A stretch of 64,000 nucleotides of DNA from Patellaria atrata CBS 101060 (Eukaryota > Ascomycota > Dothideomycetes > Patellariales > Patellariaceae), in assembly GCA_010093705.1 (NCBI GenBank), contig MU006092.1:1136500-1200499 (forward strand). The letters are read 5' to 3'. Below are positions 33,876 to 44,899 of this stretch, piece after piece. The notes under the pieces are model-generated. The model made no database searches and had not been told where the DNA came from. It was given only the letters and a program-made list of their open reading frames with translations. The stretch's first letter is position 1. Each line of letters begins with the position of its first letter. Made by a program: the position numbers and the translations under genes.

Positions 33876-34881
33876 GTTGGAGGGGAAGCAGGAGAGAGGG
33901 AGGATGGAGGGGTAAATTTATCGTTTAGGGCTGATGTGGACTACCGTAGAGAAAAATTAGCTTGGACCTTGCTGACGGAAGCTCGGAACTTCATTAGGAA
34001 GTGGCACGAGGTGGGGAGCTGGTCGGGAAAGGTGGGAAGGCGCAGTTGAGTAGGTGGGAAGGTGCGGTTGAGGTGGTGGGAAAGGGGGAAGGTGGGATGG
34101 AACTTGCACAAGCTTGCTAGAATCGGTAGCATGGGATGCCGGTACTCGCATTAAGCAATAAGGGAAGGTACGGTAAGGCAGTACAGTACCTCAGTACCTC
34201 AGTACCTCAGTACCTCAGTACCTTTCGTTGCGGCAAAAGAACAGAACAAAGAAAGTGGAATAATAGGTGTGCAAGATGACGAGAACCCGCCTTGGGATAT
34301 GACAGAGATGTGCATCCAAATCCGTCACCGTCACCATCTTACTTTCACCTTCCCGCCTGATCTTCTGTCCATCGTCCGATGAACGAGGTAGTAGATAGTG
34401 ATGGGGACATTTCTGATGACGAGGTGATGCGGAGATGGGATAAAAGGGATGTGACTTACATGTGCAGCACAACCTAATGTCTGGATACTTTTGATGGCAA
34501 GGTCGGGTGAGTTATACCGTACGGTCGGAGGTTGCGAAGATGCTAAAATAAATGGGAAGAAATCCAAAATACAATTGGCAAGGGATTGTGCGAAGGAGAT
34601 GCTTTTATTATTGTACAATTGATGGAAAGCGGATTGAGTTTGTTGATATTTTTTGTTGTAGAGGAGAAAATACGAGATGGGACGGGAGGGAGTGCAAAAC
34701 GATCAAACCGAATGGAAGAGGAAGCCAAGAACTTTTACATACTGTAACTTATTTTGTTACAAACTGTAATCATCCAAACTCCTCCTGTCGATTTCTACTT
34801 TGTTTGAGCTCTTCCCAACTCCACCGTCTCCACGAAGGCTGGAGCCTCATAACACTTCAATTCAGATCATCCACTTCGAAC
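33876..34881. promoter_or_regulatory. Divergent promoter region, cyclophilin / Ent3-like
   Basis: One kilobase between two divergently transcribed genes. It holds the CAGTACCT microsatellite. Purine/pyrimidine-biased tracts occur at 33990-34100. No factor sites are claimed. Confidence 0.45.
34184..34223 (+). repeat. Microsatellite (CAGTACCT)5
   Basis: Five perfect head-to-tail copies of the 8-bp unit CAGTACCT, preceded by the related TACAGTACC. It lies about 310 bp upstream of the cyclophilin start. Perfect copies suggest recent expansion. Confidence 0.9.
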
Positions 34882-36656
34882 ATGAACATGGACTTTTCAA
34901 GTATCAAAGAGCAAGTGAGCAACTTGACTCTCTACGACATCAAAGCCGGTGTACGTAAGGTTCAAAATGGTAAGCTGAACTCTACACGTGTCGCGACTGA
35001 GCCAGACAATCTCTAACTATCTCCTCTACAGCTGTTATGAATTATACAGAGATGGAGGCCAAGGTATTACCATCTTGAATATTATACACCCTCGTCCTTA
35101 CAAGCCTCCCTTACCCTAGGTTCGAGAAGCGACGAACAATGAACCTTGGGGTGCCTCTTCATCCCTGATGCAAGAAATCGCCAATGGCACATTCAACTAG
35201 TTAGCAAATCCCCGATTAGCTCGATTCCTACTTTATCTCACACTCTCACAGCCAATTACTCAACGAGATCATGCCAATGATATACAAACGTTTCACAGAA
35301 AAAGCAGCCGAAGAGTGGCGGCAAATTTACAAGGCCCTCCAACTTCTCGAATTCCTCATCAAGAACGGTTCAGAAAGAGTCATCGACGATGCCCGATCTC
35401 ATCTCTCTCTTCTCAAAATGCTCAGACAATTTCACTTTATCGATCAAAACGGTAAGGACCAGGGGATAAATGTTCGAAACCGATCAAAGGAGCTGGCAGA
35501 GCTATTAAGTGACGTTGAGAAAATTCGATCAGAAAGAAAGAAAGCAAGGGCAACGAGAAATAAATATGGTGGGGTTGAGGGTGGCTTAGGTGCAAGTGGT
35601 GGTTTCTCAAGCGGCGGGAGCAGATACGGCGGTTTCGGTAGCGAGGAGGGAGGCTATGGTGGATACAGCGGAGGTGTCTACGGTGACGGTGGTGGTTTCG
35701 GCGGCAACACAAGTGGTTTCTCCGATACACAAGCACGTCGTGACCGATTCGAGGAATATGACGAGTACGACGAAGGAGCGGTTACATCAAGCTCTCATAC
35801 TCACAGGAGGGGCGAGAGTACGGCGAGCACATCGAACATAAAGCGCGAAACCAAACCGGTGGAACCGCCTAAGCCGAAGGAGCCGGAAGTTGACCTCTTC
35901 TCCTTTGGTGACGATGAGCCAGCAAAAACGTCTAATGGGAAACAACCCGTGACAACCTCCTCTTCTAACGACTTCGGCGCCTTACAAGGAACCGCAGATG
36001 ATGATGATTTCGACGACTTCCAATCCGCGACCCCCGCCACCAGCACACTCCCCTCTACCACCCAGTCTCAATCCAACTTCAGCGCTGCCATCCCACCTCC
36101 AACCTCTATGACCTCCGCCCAAACCCACTTCGCTGCACCCCAACCGCGCGTAGGGACACAAAACGCAAGCTTCACAACCCTTTTAAATACTGTCTCTCCA
36201 CCCCCTCCCAGCACTATGACTCCCTCCTCCACAACGACTACATCCGCATTCTCTCCACCACCAGTTACACAACCCGGTTTTGGCCAACCCCCGAAACCAA
36301 CGGGCTACCAAGCCGCTCAACCGAACTATTTCACCTCCGTCCCACTGGCTTCCTCCACCTCAGCGTCGACTCCAGTTACCTCGACCCCCGGGGTCGCCAG
36401 ACCACCAGCTGGAGGATTCGGAGCGAAACCCGTGTCTGCGAGGGCGGCGGGCGGAGATGCGTTCAGTGATTTACTCGGCGGGAATTTTGGGAAGAAGAAC
36501 GCACCGCAGGCGGGTAAGGTCAGCTTGGCGGATATGGCGAAGCAGAAGACCAGTGCGGGATTGTGGGGTCCGCCGACCGTTACGGGAACGGGAGGGCAGG
36601 GACAGCAAAAGGGACAGCAAAAGGGTGGGAGTGCTTTGGATGATTTGTTGGGGTAG
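34882..36656 (+). CDS. ENTH-domain clathrin adaptor, Ent3/epsinR-like
   Basis: Exons 34882-34969, 35032-35063, 35120-35199 and 35252-36656 give 534 residues. The ENTH domain (about residues 1-150) reads LTLYDIKAGVRKVQNAVMNY, VREATNNEPWGASSSLMQEI, and EKAAEEWRQIYKALQLLEFL, with GINVRNRSKELAELL at its end. The domain binds phosphoinositides and SNAREs at the trans-Golgi network and endosomes. The tail is Gly-rich (about 165-215), then Ser/Thr/Pro-rich, with VDLFSFGDDEP and DDDFDDFQSA, which look like clathrin and AP-1/GGA ear-binding motifs, and ends DDLLG. There are no ubiquitin-interacting motifs or NPF repeats as in Ent1/2, so Ent3 type is preferred. All three small introns restore conserved sequence in frame. 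Confidence 0.92.
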
Positions 36657-37469
36657 CTGTGCGGTGGAGGAGACGGAAGTGGGAGGAGAATATGGTAGAC
36701 TGGATGCGGAGATGAGAGGAGTTGTCTTGTTCGGTAGGATGTACGAGATCAATATCATATTTTCCGAGATATCTGCGAGCGATTTTGAGCTTGAAACGAT
36801 GAGGAGTAAAGCCGATACAACTGGTATAAAATCAATCTTTGTAATACCATACAATTATGATCTTGGATTGGTTTCTTTGTAACTCGACCCCTTTTCTCAG
36901 CATACCACCTCATAACCAGTCTGCGATTACGTAAACCTCGGCTTCGGACAAATATTAAGTTACAAATTTCCCGCCAAGGTCGCGACGTTGATCTCTCACC
37001 TTAACTCCATCCCATCAACTGTTACAACTCTCAATAATATCGATCCTGAAAATGAATATTGAACGATCAGGTCTGATGTGAAGTTTGAAATCAAAACCGC
37101 TGGTGACCCGGAGATAGACAACCATCTCAGTATTGGACTAAGGTGTGATCTCGGAGAAGATTCCCCGCGTTTGGGTAGGAAATAGGTAGCAGAGATGTGC
37201 AGATTTGCGCCATCAGAACGTGCCGGAACGGATTTGAGGAGGGAAGGATGGATTATTCATCGATGGTATTGGGTGATGGTCGCCGTTCTCCTCAATTGAC
37301 GAGATCTGGGGAGTATTTAAGGGTTAGGTGTTCGTTATGATAGGTTTGCTATATATACCTGACACTCTTTACCAATATCTCCGCTGAACTCTTCAATTCT
37401 CCCTTTCCAGTTTTACTACGGTATTTTCCTTCCTGTGAGCAGGGTTCAGTTCGAAGTGTAAAAGAAAAG
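36657..37469. other. Intergenic, no gene seen
   Basis: 3' flank of the Ent3-like gene and promoter of the dehydrogenase. No repeat or RNA gene recognised. Confidence 0.55.
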
Positions 37470-38762
37470 ATGAGAGAAGCAATCATCCATAAAGACCTTC
37501 AGGTCGAGATCATCGACTCTCTGATCCCAGAACCAGGACCGGATCAGGTCGTAACGAAAGTCGTGGTCTCGGGTTCAAATCCTAAAGACTGGTATGCTCC
37601 AATTATCTGTTCAACTATCCCATTCTCTCCCCATCCCTAGTCCAGCACAGCAATACCCATCCCCCTTTAACCCTTCCCCTTATACCCATCGACCACACAT
37701 ATCACCTTCCTAACACTCCCCAGGAAAGTACCCGAATGGACATCACAAACCCTAAACCACGGCGACGACATCGCCGGCATCGTCCACAAAGTCGGCGCCA
37801 ACGTAACCGAGTTCAAGCCCGGCGACCGCGTCGCCGCCTTCCACGAGATGGTGACGCCTGGGGGCAGCTATGCCGAATATGCGCTCAGCTGGGCGTATAC
37901 GACGTTTCATATTCCGAACAATATCTCATTCGAAGGTGTGTAAAGACCCCTTATCCCCAAAGAAAAGCGCCCCAAATTTACCCATACCCCTATTCCCCCT
38001 TCCCCCATATTGCCCACACCCCCGTCCCCCTTAACCATCCAACACCCACTAACCTTCCTTTACATTTCAGAAGCATCCACCCTCCCCCTCGCCTCCATGA
38101 CCGCCGCAGTCGGCCTCTACCAATCCTCAACCCTCTCCCTTCCACCCCCCTGGTCCCCGCACCCCCCTTCCTTCCCTCCAACCCCCCTAATAATCTACGG
38201 CGCCTCCACCGCCGTAGGCGCCTACGCCCTCCAACTCGCCTCTTTGTCGAACGTCCACCCCATCATCGCCGTCGCGGGCCGCGGTATCCCCTTCGTGCGC
38301 ACCCTTTTAGACGAGAGCAAAGGGGATAAGGTTGTGGATTATCGCAGCGGCAACGTCGTGGCTGAGCTGAAAAAGGCGTTGGGCGGGGAAGGGGTAAGGT
38401 GGGCGTTCGATGCGGTCAGTGAGAGGGGGAGTTATGGGTATATCGGGGAAGTTATGAGGCCGCCGCCCAAGTCCACCTCTGCCACCTCCCCCTCCCCCTC
38501 TACCCCCTCATCTACGGCGGCCGATACCAACGCAAACCCGAGACTGACCACAGTCCTCTTCACCTCCGACTACTCCGCCCTTCCCCCCCATATCCAACAT
38601 TCCCAGACTTCGGTCGGCAGCGTACACAAAGACGCGCAAGATTTCGGATACGTTTTCTTCCGGTACTTTTCCCGCCTGCTAGCCGACGGCCGGCTGCGGC
38701 CGCATCCGCACGAAGTCGTGCCGGGCGGACTCGGGGGCGTGGAGACGGTTGTGCGGAGGTTG
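37470..38762 (+). CDS. Zinc-free medium-chain dehydrogenase/reductase (quinone oxidoreductase-like), cut by assembly gap
   Basis: Exons 37470-37591, 37724-37935 and 38071-38762 give 342 residues before the run of N. The N-terminal catalytic fold has GSNPKDWKVPEW, HGDDIAGIVHKVG and FKPGDRVAAF; the nucleotide fold has IIYGASTAVGAYALQLA, a GxSxxVG NADPH site. The catalytic zinc ligands of alcohol dehydrogenases are absent, so a quinone oxidoreductase or trans-enoyl-reductase type is expected. A Ser/Thr/Pro-rich insert (about residues 244-270) is unusual. The last part, VVPGGLGGVETVVRRL, is close to the usual C terminus, so probably only some 20 residues and the stop are missing. The frame after the gap (38863-38957) is low-complexity and is not clearly the same gene. 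Confidence 0.86.
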
Positions 38763-38862
38763 NNNNNNNNNNNNNNNNNNNNNNNNNNNNNNNNNNNNNN
38801 NNNNNNNNNNNNNNNNNNNNNNNNNNNNNNNNNNNNNNNNNNNNNNNNNNNNNNNNNNNNNN
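38763..38862. other. Assembly gap (100 N)
   Basis: Exactly 100 undetermined bases, a common placeholder for a gap of unknown size. It removes the end of the dehydrogenase gene. Flanks are G-rich on the plus strand. Confidence 0.99.
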
Positions 38863-39391
38863 AGGGGGAAAGGGGGAAGAGCGGGCTGTGTATAAGCTGG
38901 GTTAAGGCTGTGCGCTGTTGGACGTATGCTTGGGGTTTTTTTTTTCGTGTGTGGTAGTTCCATGGGACTGTGATTGGGATTTGAGAGGAGAGGAGGGCTG
39001 GCGGGTGACTTGAAGTCGAGGGCTTACATGACCGTGGAACAATATATCAAATACGTCAAAAATATCCCTTACGTTATTTTGATTCCACGTGGCCCTAGTC
39101 ATGTCACACCAGAGTCATACATCAACCCTCGTAGTTTTCAGCAACACAACTTGACCCAAACCCACACTCCCCTCATCACCTCAGTCCCCTAACCCTTCGT
39201 TATCGTGAAAATATCATAGATATGCACATATTGCTCCATAAAAGGAAAATAAAGAACAATAATCATCCACATAAAGCCACCCAACCACTTTCACCCCCTT
39301 GCCCGAACATACGCTTTAAAAACATCCCAGAAAAACCGCTGAAGCCCGAGTGCTTTTACCAAACTCCCAACTCCAATACAAGATAAGAAGA
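38863..39391. other. Intergenic, no gene seen
   Basis: Between the gap and the end of the large minus-strand gene. No gene seen. Confidence 0.5.
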
Positions 39392-42300
39392 CTAGATCCT
39401 CCGTCTCAGCGTGATCGGTCTCGACTCTTGCGTCGCGGCCGGCAAAGCGTTAGAGAAGCGATCTCTCTCTGCCCAGAAATCAGCACCAAATCTCTAGACT
39501 TACAAAAACCTCTGAGAGAAAAGTGGGAGACATCACATACCAGGCTCATTATCAAACCCAACAGTAATATCATCATGCTCCCCGGGATACTCCGGCAAAT
39601 CCAAACAAACAAACCTCTCCCTCAACGCCCTGCTCTCTCCCTTCCTCAACTCAGCTGGAAGCGCAAATTTCGCGTCGACGAACCTGACCGCGTACTTCCC
39701 ACCTGACTTGGTCCGCTCGAACACGTCCATGGATTTGATCTGGAAATTCATGCTGTCGGCGTGAGTGAAGTCCTCGAAGAAGGCGAGGAGTTGGTACACG
39801 GAGCCCGATTGGACGATCTGGATGCGCACCGTGCTGGCTTCCCACCTCTTGTAGATCGGGACGACCATCCGGCGTCTCGAGATTCCGAATGTGCTCGCGA
39901 TGCCGTCGTACTTGACGCTGAAGCCTGTGATGGCTTGCTGGAAGACGTGCAGGTCTTTGAGAGTCTGGAAGGCGTAGGTGCGAAGTGTTTGCGTGGTGAT
40001 CATGCTGCGGATGAGGTCGCGGAGTGCGTCGGGGACGGTCGGTTCGGCGGCTTTGGGGTTGAGGGAGGTGGTGGCGTCGTCTTGCGGTTGGCGGAGGAGG
40101 GTTAGTTCGGCGCTGTTACTGACGGTGAGGCGGACGAGCATCTCTCCGGGACCTTGGTAGACATTAGTTATTTGCTCTCTAATTGCAGGATTAGATCTCA
40201 CTTACTCATGTTTAGGCGGTCTGTAAAAGACCCAGAGCTATGCCTAGAAACTATCCTCAGACTTTCGGATAAGACGAGTTTCGAATGTTCCGTATTAGGA
40301 TCAATCGGATCGCTGTTTATAACCCTCAAATCTTGCCAATGTAATCGTTTAAGAGGATCATTCCCCGATTGCACAAAACCTGCCCCTTGTTCCGCCTGCT
40401 CAATTGTGATTCCCTTCAATGGCATTTGTGCAACCTCCATCTCGTCCGGGCCAAGAGTCATACCATTTAGCTGTCCGTACAATGCACCCCTTTCCCTGAC
40501 GTCATTAAAAGCCATGAATATCGTGACCTTTCTCTTCTTCTCCGGTTCAGTTATTCGAAATATTAACGCTGGTGTTCTATCACCACTCGGGTCGGTTAAG
40601 AATTCGAAATCCATATATTTCTTCATGTCGAATTCGTTGCTGACACTACTCAATGTTTTGCTTTTCGGACTTGTTACTATGAGGAAGCGATAACCTCGAT
40701 GTAACTGTCGCTCGCCTGTCCCTTCGTGAACAATCTTAACTTTCTCAAATATCCGAGCTCTACAACGTTTAACACGTTCTGGTGGGAAAACATGCGGGTT
40801 AATTGAATCGGAATATTGAAAATCCCGTAATGTTACTTCGGATATCAATTTCTCATCTTCCTTTGGGTGCAAACTCGCTTCCACTTTCTTCGTATAATCG
40901 TATATATTCCATAGTGTCCTAAAATCCTGATCTGAGAAGTCTACATTTAGAGTAAAATCCCGCGGTAGCCGTATGTACATGCCCCTGGTTTTAGTCTTCC
41001 ACTGTACATCTTGCCACGTCAAGCCCTGCCGAGCATCATTCTGAACAGATATCGTAATCATCTCAGTCTGGCTGCAGATTGAAAACTTAACGCAGAAGTC
41101 GGATTTTCCTCTCATTATCGACAAAACGCACGGGACAGGAACTCTATCAGTCTCGGTATCATCCGTCGTGAGAGACACTTGAACGAATATTCGTCCATAT
41201 GAGAAATCATTCTTGGTGTCTGCCAGCGGCATCACGAGCAGAGGATTTGTCGGACCTCTCTGCGCGCCATCAACGAAAAGAGATCGAGAAGTATTATTAC
41301 CCGAAATGACGGCCTGAACGTCCGAAGCATAATGAGGATACCTGATCCATATGCTCTGATCCTGACCCTGGATGAGTGACTGATGAGGTGGCATAATATG
41401 ATTTCTACTCATAGAACCGGCTAATGCATTGAGATTTGCAAGAACAATATCCATCAGCTCATAAAATTCTGCCATTTCCAGGTCACCCGCGTCCTGGGCT
41501 GCTTGCGCACTTATTCCGGTAGGCCCGTATCGTCTGAGCATGGGATGGGATTGCAAAAGATCCGTGACGATCCACCAACATTTCGCTAGATCTACATGAC
41601 CTTGATTTAGAAGGTTCTCTGTACGCATGTCTGGTCTTCCATCTTGAGTCCGAGGTTTGTTTCGTATCATGATTTCTAAACCAGCCCTTGCTTTTAAGAA
41701 CCACCACATTGATGCTCTGAGCCACTGTAAAGGCGTTATGTCATACAGAGGCCATTCAATCTCTGCAGTAAGACGGAATATTCCCCTCATATGGGTAACC
41801 CTATCTGCAAAATCTTGCAAGCAAGAGTCACCAGCAAAACCTCCAGGAGTCATGGCCCAACCCGGAGATGGTGGTACAAATGCATGTATTCCCTTTTCGG
41901 CAGAGGGAGAAACGAAGTGTAAGCCAGGATCAGGTGCAGTATGGACCAGGTGCATCCCTTCGTCTTGTGACATTTGCGTCCCTGGGTTTTTCCGTGGAAC
42001 CGGATTGGCAGGTAATGTATTTGAATGTTGGGGTGATGCGTCATGTGCTAATGGTACAGCGGCATGGGGAGGAGGTGTAGGTCTATCTCGAGGAGTAGGC
42101 GAAGGTCTTTCACGGGAGATAGGGGAAGGTCTGGAGAAATTTGTATTTGAGGGTTGGTTCGGAGGTATTATACGGGGTGAAGGTAGAGGTGCAACAATGT
42201 TATTATCATGCGGTGGAGCTCGTAGAGAAACTGGAGGAGGAACTTCGGCAGCGGCAGAATCCGGGTGTCGTGACTGAACACTAGGTACGGAATAGCTCGA

Positions 42301-43551
42301 GGCTGATATAGACGATGGAGAGTAATCTGCATGAGAGTTTTCTTCCACGTGCATGTGGCGAAGTTTTGATGCGGCTGAAGGTTGGCGTGCCGGTAAGTTT
42401 TCGAACGACGCGTTTCTAGGGTCCCGAGAATTTTGGGAACCTTGCGATGAGTTTCGTTGCAATAAGCCACTCATATTCTGAATCCCCGAATTCGCCGTAG
42501 AAGGTCGCGAATTATCTTGGCTTATCAATGCTGATGGATCTTGTGGAAACTGTTGTAATACCCGTCCCTCTTCCGATTTCATCTTCTGTTGGACCCTCGC
42601 AGAAAATGAATTTGGATCGCTAGGTTCACTTTCAAGAAATTGATTCAGCGCCTTGTTCATGTCTATTGGGGATTCTTCGTAAGCTAATTTCATTTCAGGA
42701 AGACGCGGTGGTAATGAGTGCGGAGTGGCAGAATGGTGCTCTTCAGGAGCAGAGAACGCAGTATCTATCCGCTTCAGTGGTGCGGCTTGGAAATAACTTT
42801 CATCCTCTTCTTGAATGCTTTCCTGGATGCTCATAGTATCAGCGATACTCTCGTGTAGACTCTCATCCAGGCTAGGTCTTGCTATGCCGTCATCAACCCC
42901 TACTAGACCAGTAGGAGCTCTTTTAATACCCATTCGAGGTGGAGATTGAGGTATAGGTAGCGGCACTGGGGGTGACATTCTATCCTGTACTGGTTGAGAA
43001 AGCTCCCCGAATGAGGTATTTGCTCGTTTGATAGGGGCAGGCCTAAAGTCGGGATCTGTCTCTTCGTTCTGCTTTGGAGGAAACGAGGGTTGATGTCGGG
43101 TCTGCGTGCTTGTCCTTTTCAGATCCTGCCTGTTATGCTCTGCACGCAACTTTCCTACCTCTGAAGGAGGTGCTTCTGCTTCGTCGCCTCCTTCTCCTAT
43201 TATAACAGGTATAGTTTTCGCGAAAGCAACGGTGAGGTTCTTCCTCCGCTTTGTTCTGGTAGCTTCGGGACTTTTCAACGAAGAGTTCAGTCCAGGGCTC
43301 ACTTTCTTCAGATCTTGAGCGCTGGGCCATCTTTGAGCAGCGGCAATGTCAATCTTGGGCGCTTTAGGTCCTCCCTGGGCTTTATTTATCGACGGCTTCA
43401 AGAAATCCATGACGTCGTCCTCGATGGCTTTTTGATTTTGAGCTTTTGCTTGCGCATCATCGTTTGACGTCTTTTTCCCACGCCAACTATGCTTGCTAAT
43501 GAATCTATTTATGTCGGGACGACGGTGAACCGAAGGACTTTCTTCAGTCAT
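39392..43551 (-). CDS. Large unrecognised protein, probably fungal-specific
   Basis: Exons 43551-40206, 40152-39541 and 39468-39392 give 1344 residues; the third exon is reached by a GTATGT donor and GGGCAG acceptor and ends LRRRI. I do not recognise a named family. The start at 43551 (MTEESPSVHRRPDINRF) is preferred: the frame stays open to 43866, but those 105 codons look non-coding. Residues about 1-600 are disordered, Ser/Pro-rich and charged. Residues about 600-1320 are well ordered in composition, with Trp-rich helices (WPLYDITPLQWLRASMWWFL) and alternating strand patterns such as YRFLIVTSPKSKT and ALIFRITEPEKKRKVTIFM, which may be PH-like folds. Function unknown. A structure prediction of residues 600-1344 would test this. 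Confidence 0.8.
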
Positions 43552-44899
43552 GCTGGGCGGTTCGCGGGGCACGCGATATGGAACTTGAGGGGTTAGGAGT
43601 CGAATTGCATACAAGTCGAGGCAAACTGGAGGGGGAGCGGCGAGGAAAGCGGAAGGAAAGGGGTCACAACATGAATTTGAGAATTTCAGTCGAGGAGTGG
43701 GCAAAAGGATCGTGGAGGCTACTAGGCATTGATGAGGTGGGTGGTGTGCTCTTGAGGTGCCTGAGTGCCAGTGAAGGTTTAGTGCGGTTAGATGATGCTT
43801 GATGCAGACGATATGCCTTGGCCTGCTTATCGTCACAACAGTTTGGGAACCAACAAGCGCCACCACGACAAGATGAATATGAATGGGGAGTAATCGTTCG
43901 TCAAGAATCTCGAGAATGACAATTTTATGTACCGTACAGTAACCTGGAGTTATGGTAGCACAAATCCAACTCCACGTGAAGACGGAAGATTATCTCTCAG
44001 TACCACCTTCCAGGAATATAGTATGGTGCTAATGGGAGGCAAAGGTACTTCGTATTCTTACAGCTAGCCTCATCGTTCTAGTACGACTGCACGAGTTTTA
44101 GGGCCTTAAGACGCTCTCGTTACCTAGTCAGGTTCCAAAACTTCAGTATGATGATGAGTCAGGCATCAAGGGCATTCTAAAACCTACTCAACCTCATCTC
44201 TTCAGCATACATCTACTATCAAAACTCCCCGTAACCACATGAACAGACAGGTCTAATTTTCATACAACGTTAAGACCAAGTACCTTCAATGAACTAATGA
44301 TCCGAATCCCCATTTCTGTTCGTTAGCAGCACATTTCGACTGCACCTACTACAAACCCTCCGTCTAACGCAGAAGTATGTACCAAAACTTCCTCAGCATC
44401 CAATCGGCGTACGGCAAACTTATAGTCTTGCTATTTACCATCATGCCTTCTATATTCTCCAGTCGTCATGCAAAGCATTGGATTCAGCTGATGATAGGAT
44501 CCCGTATCTCTGCCTTGCTTTTGTGATAATTGTCGAGATATTCATAGGAGTACTGTACCGTACATGCACAAGTCCACGTCCATATCATCATCGATATTTA
44601 CAAGCCCCATCCCATCCGTTTACCCATCCCTAACGAGCGAAAACATGTGCTCATAGCCGTAGCCGTAAAACAGTAAAGTGCTGTTTTGAAACAACCCTAC
44701 ACGTAAGGATTCTACTGAGGTATAATGCTAACTCAAAAACATGAAATCAGCCTTGATCGAACCAAGCGCGTGCCCGTATCCATGACGGTGCTGCGCAAAA
44801 CGTAAAAACATAAACATGAAGGGAGAATGTGACTAAGGAGTTAGGAAATTTTCATGCTGGAAAAGAAGCTGTAAAAAAGGACAGAGATGTGGTGAGCGA
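43552..44899. other. Intergenic, no gene seen
   Basis: Promoter region of the large minus-strand gene and 3' flank of spa2. It has one CCGTACAGT motif (43932-43940) and a palindrome-like GTACTGTACCGTACATG near 44551-44568. Confidence 0.5.

Noticed and set aside
37571-37582. GGGTTCAAATCC, a perfect-looking tRNA B box
   Set aside because: It lies inside exon 1 of the dehydrogenase and encodes part of the conserved GSNPKDW; no A box or cloverleaf surrounds it.
43552-43866. 105-codon upstream extension of the large minus-strand gene
   Set aside because: Frame is open, but the residue make-up is irregular, lacks conserved-looking segments, and a good start (MTEESPSVHRR) follows.
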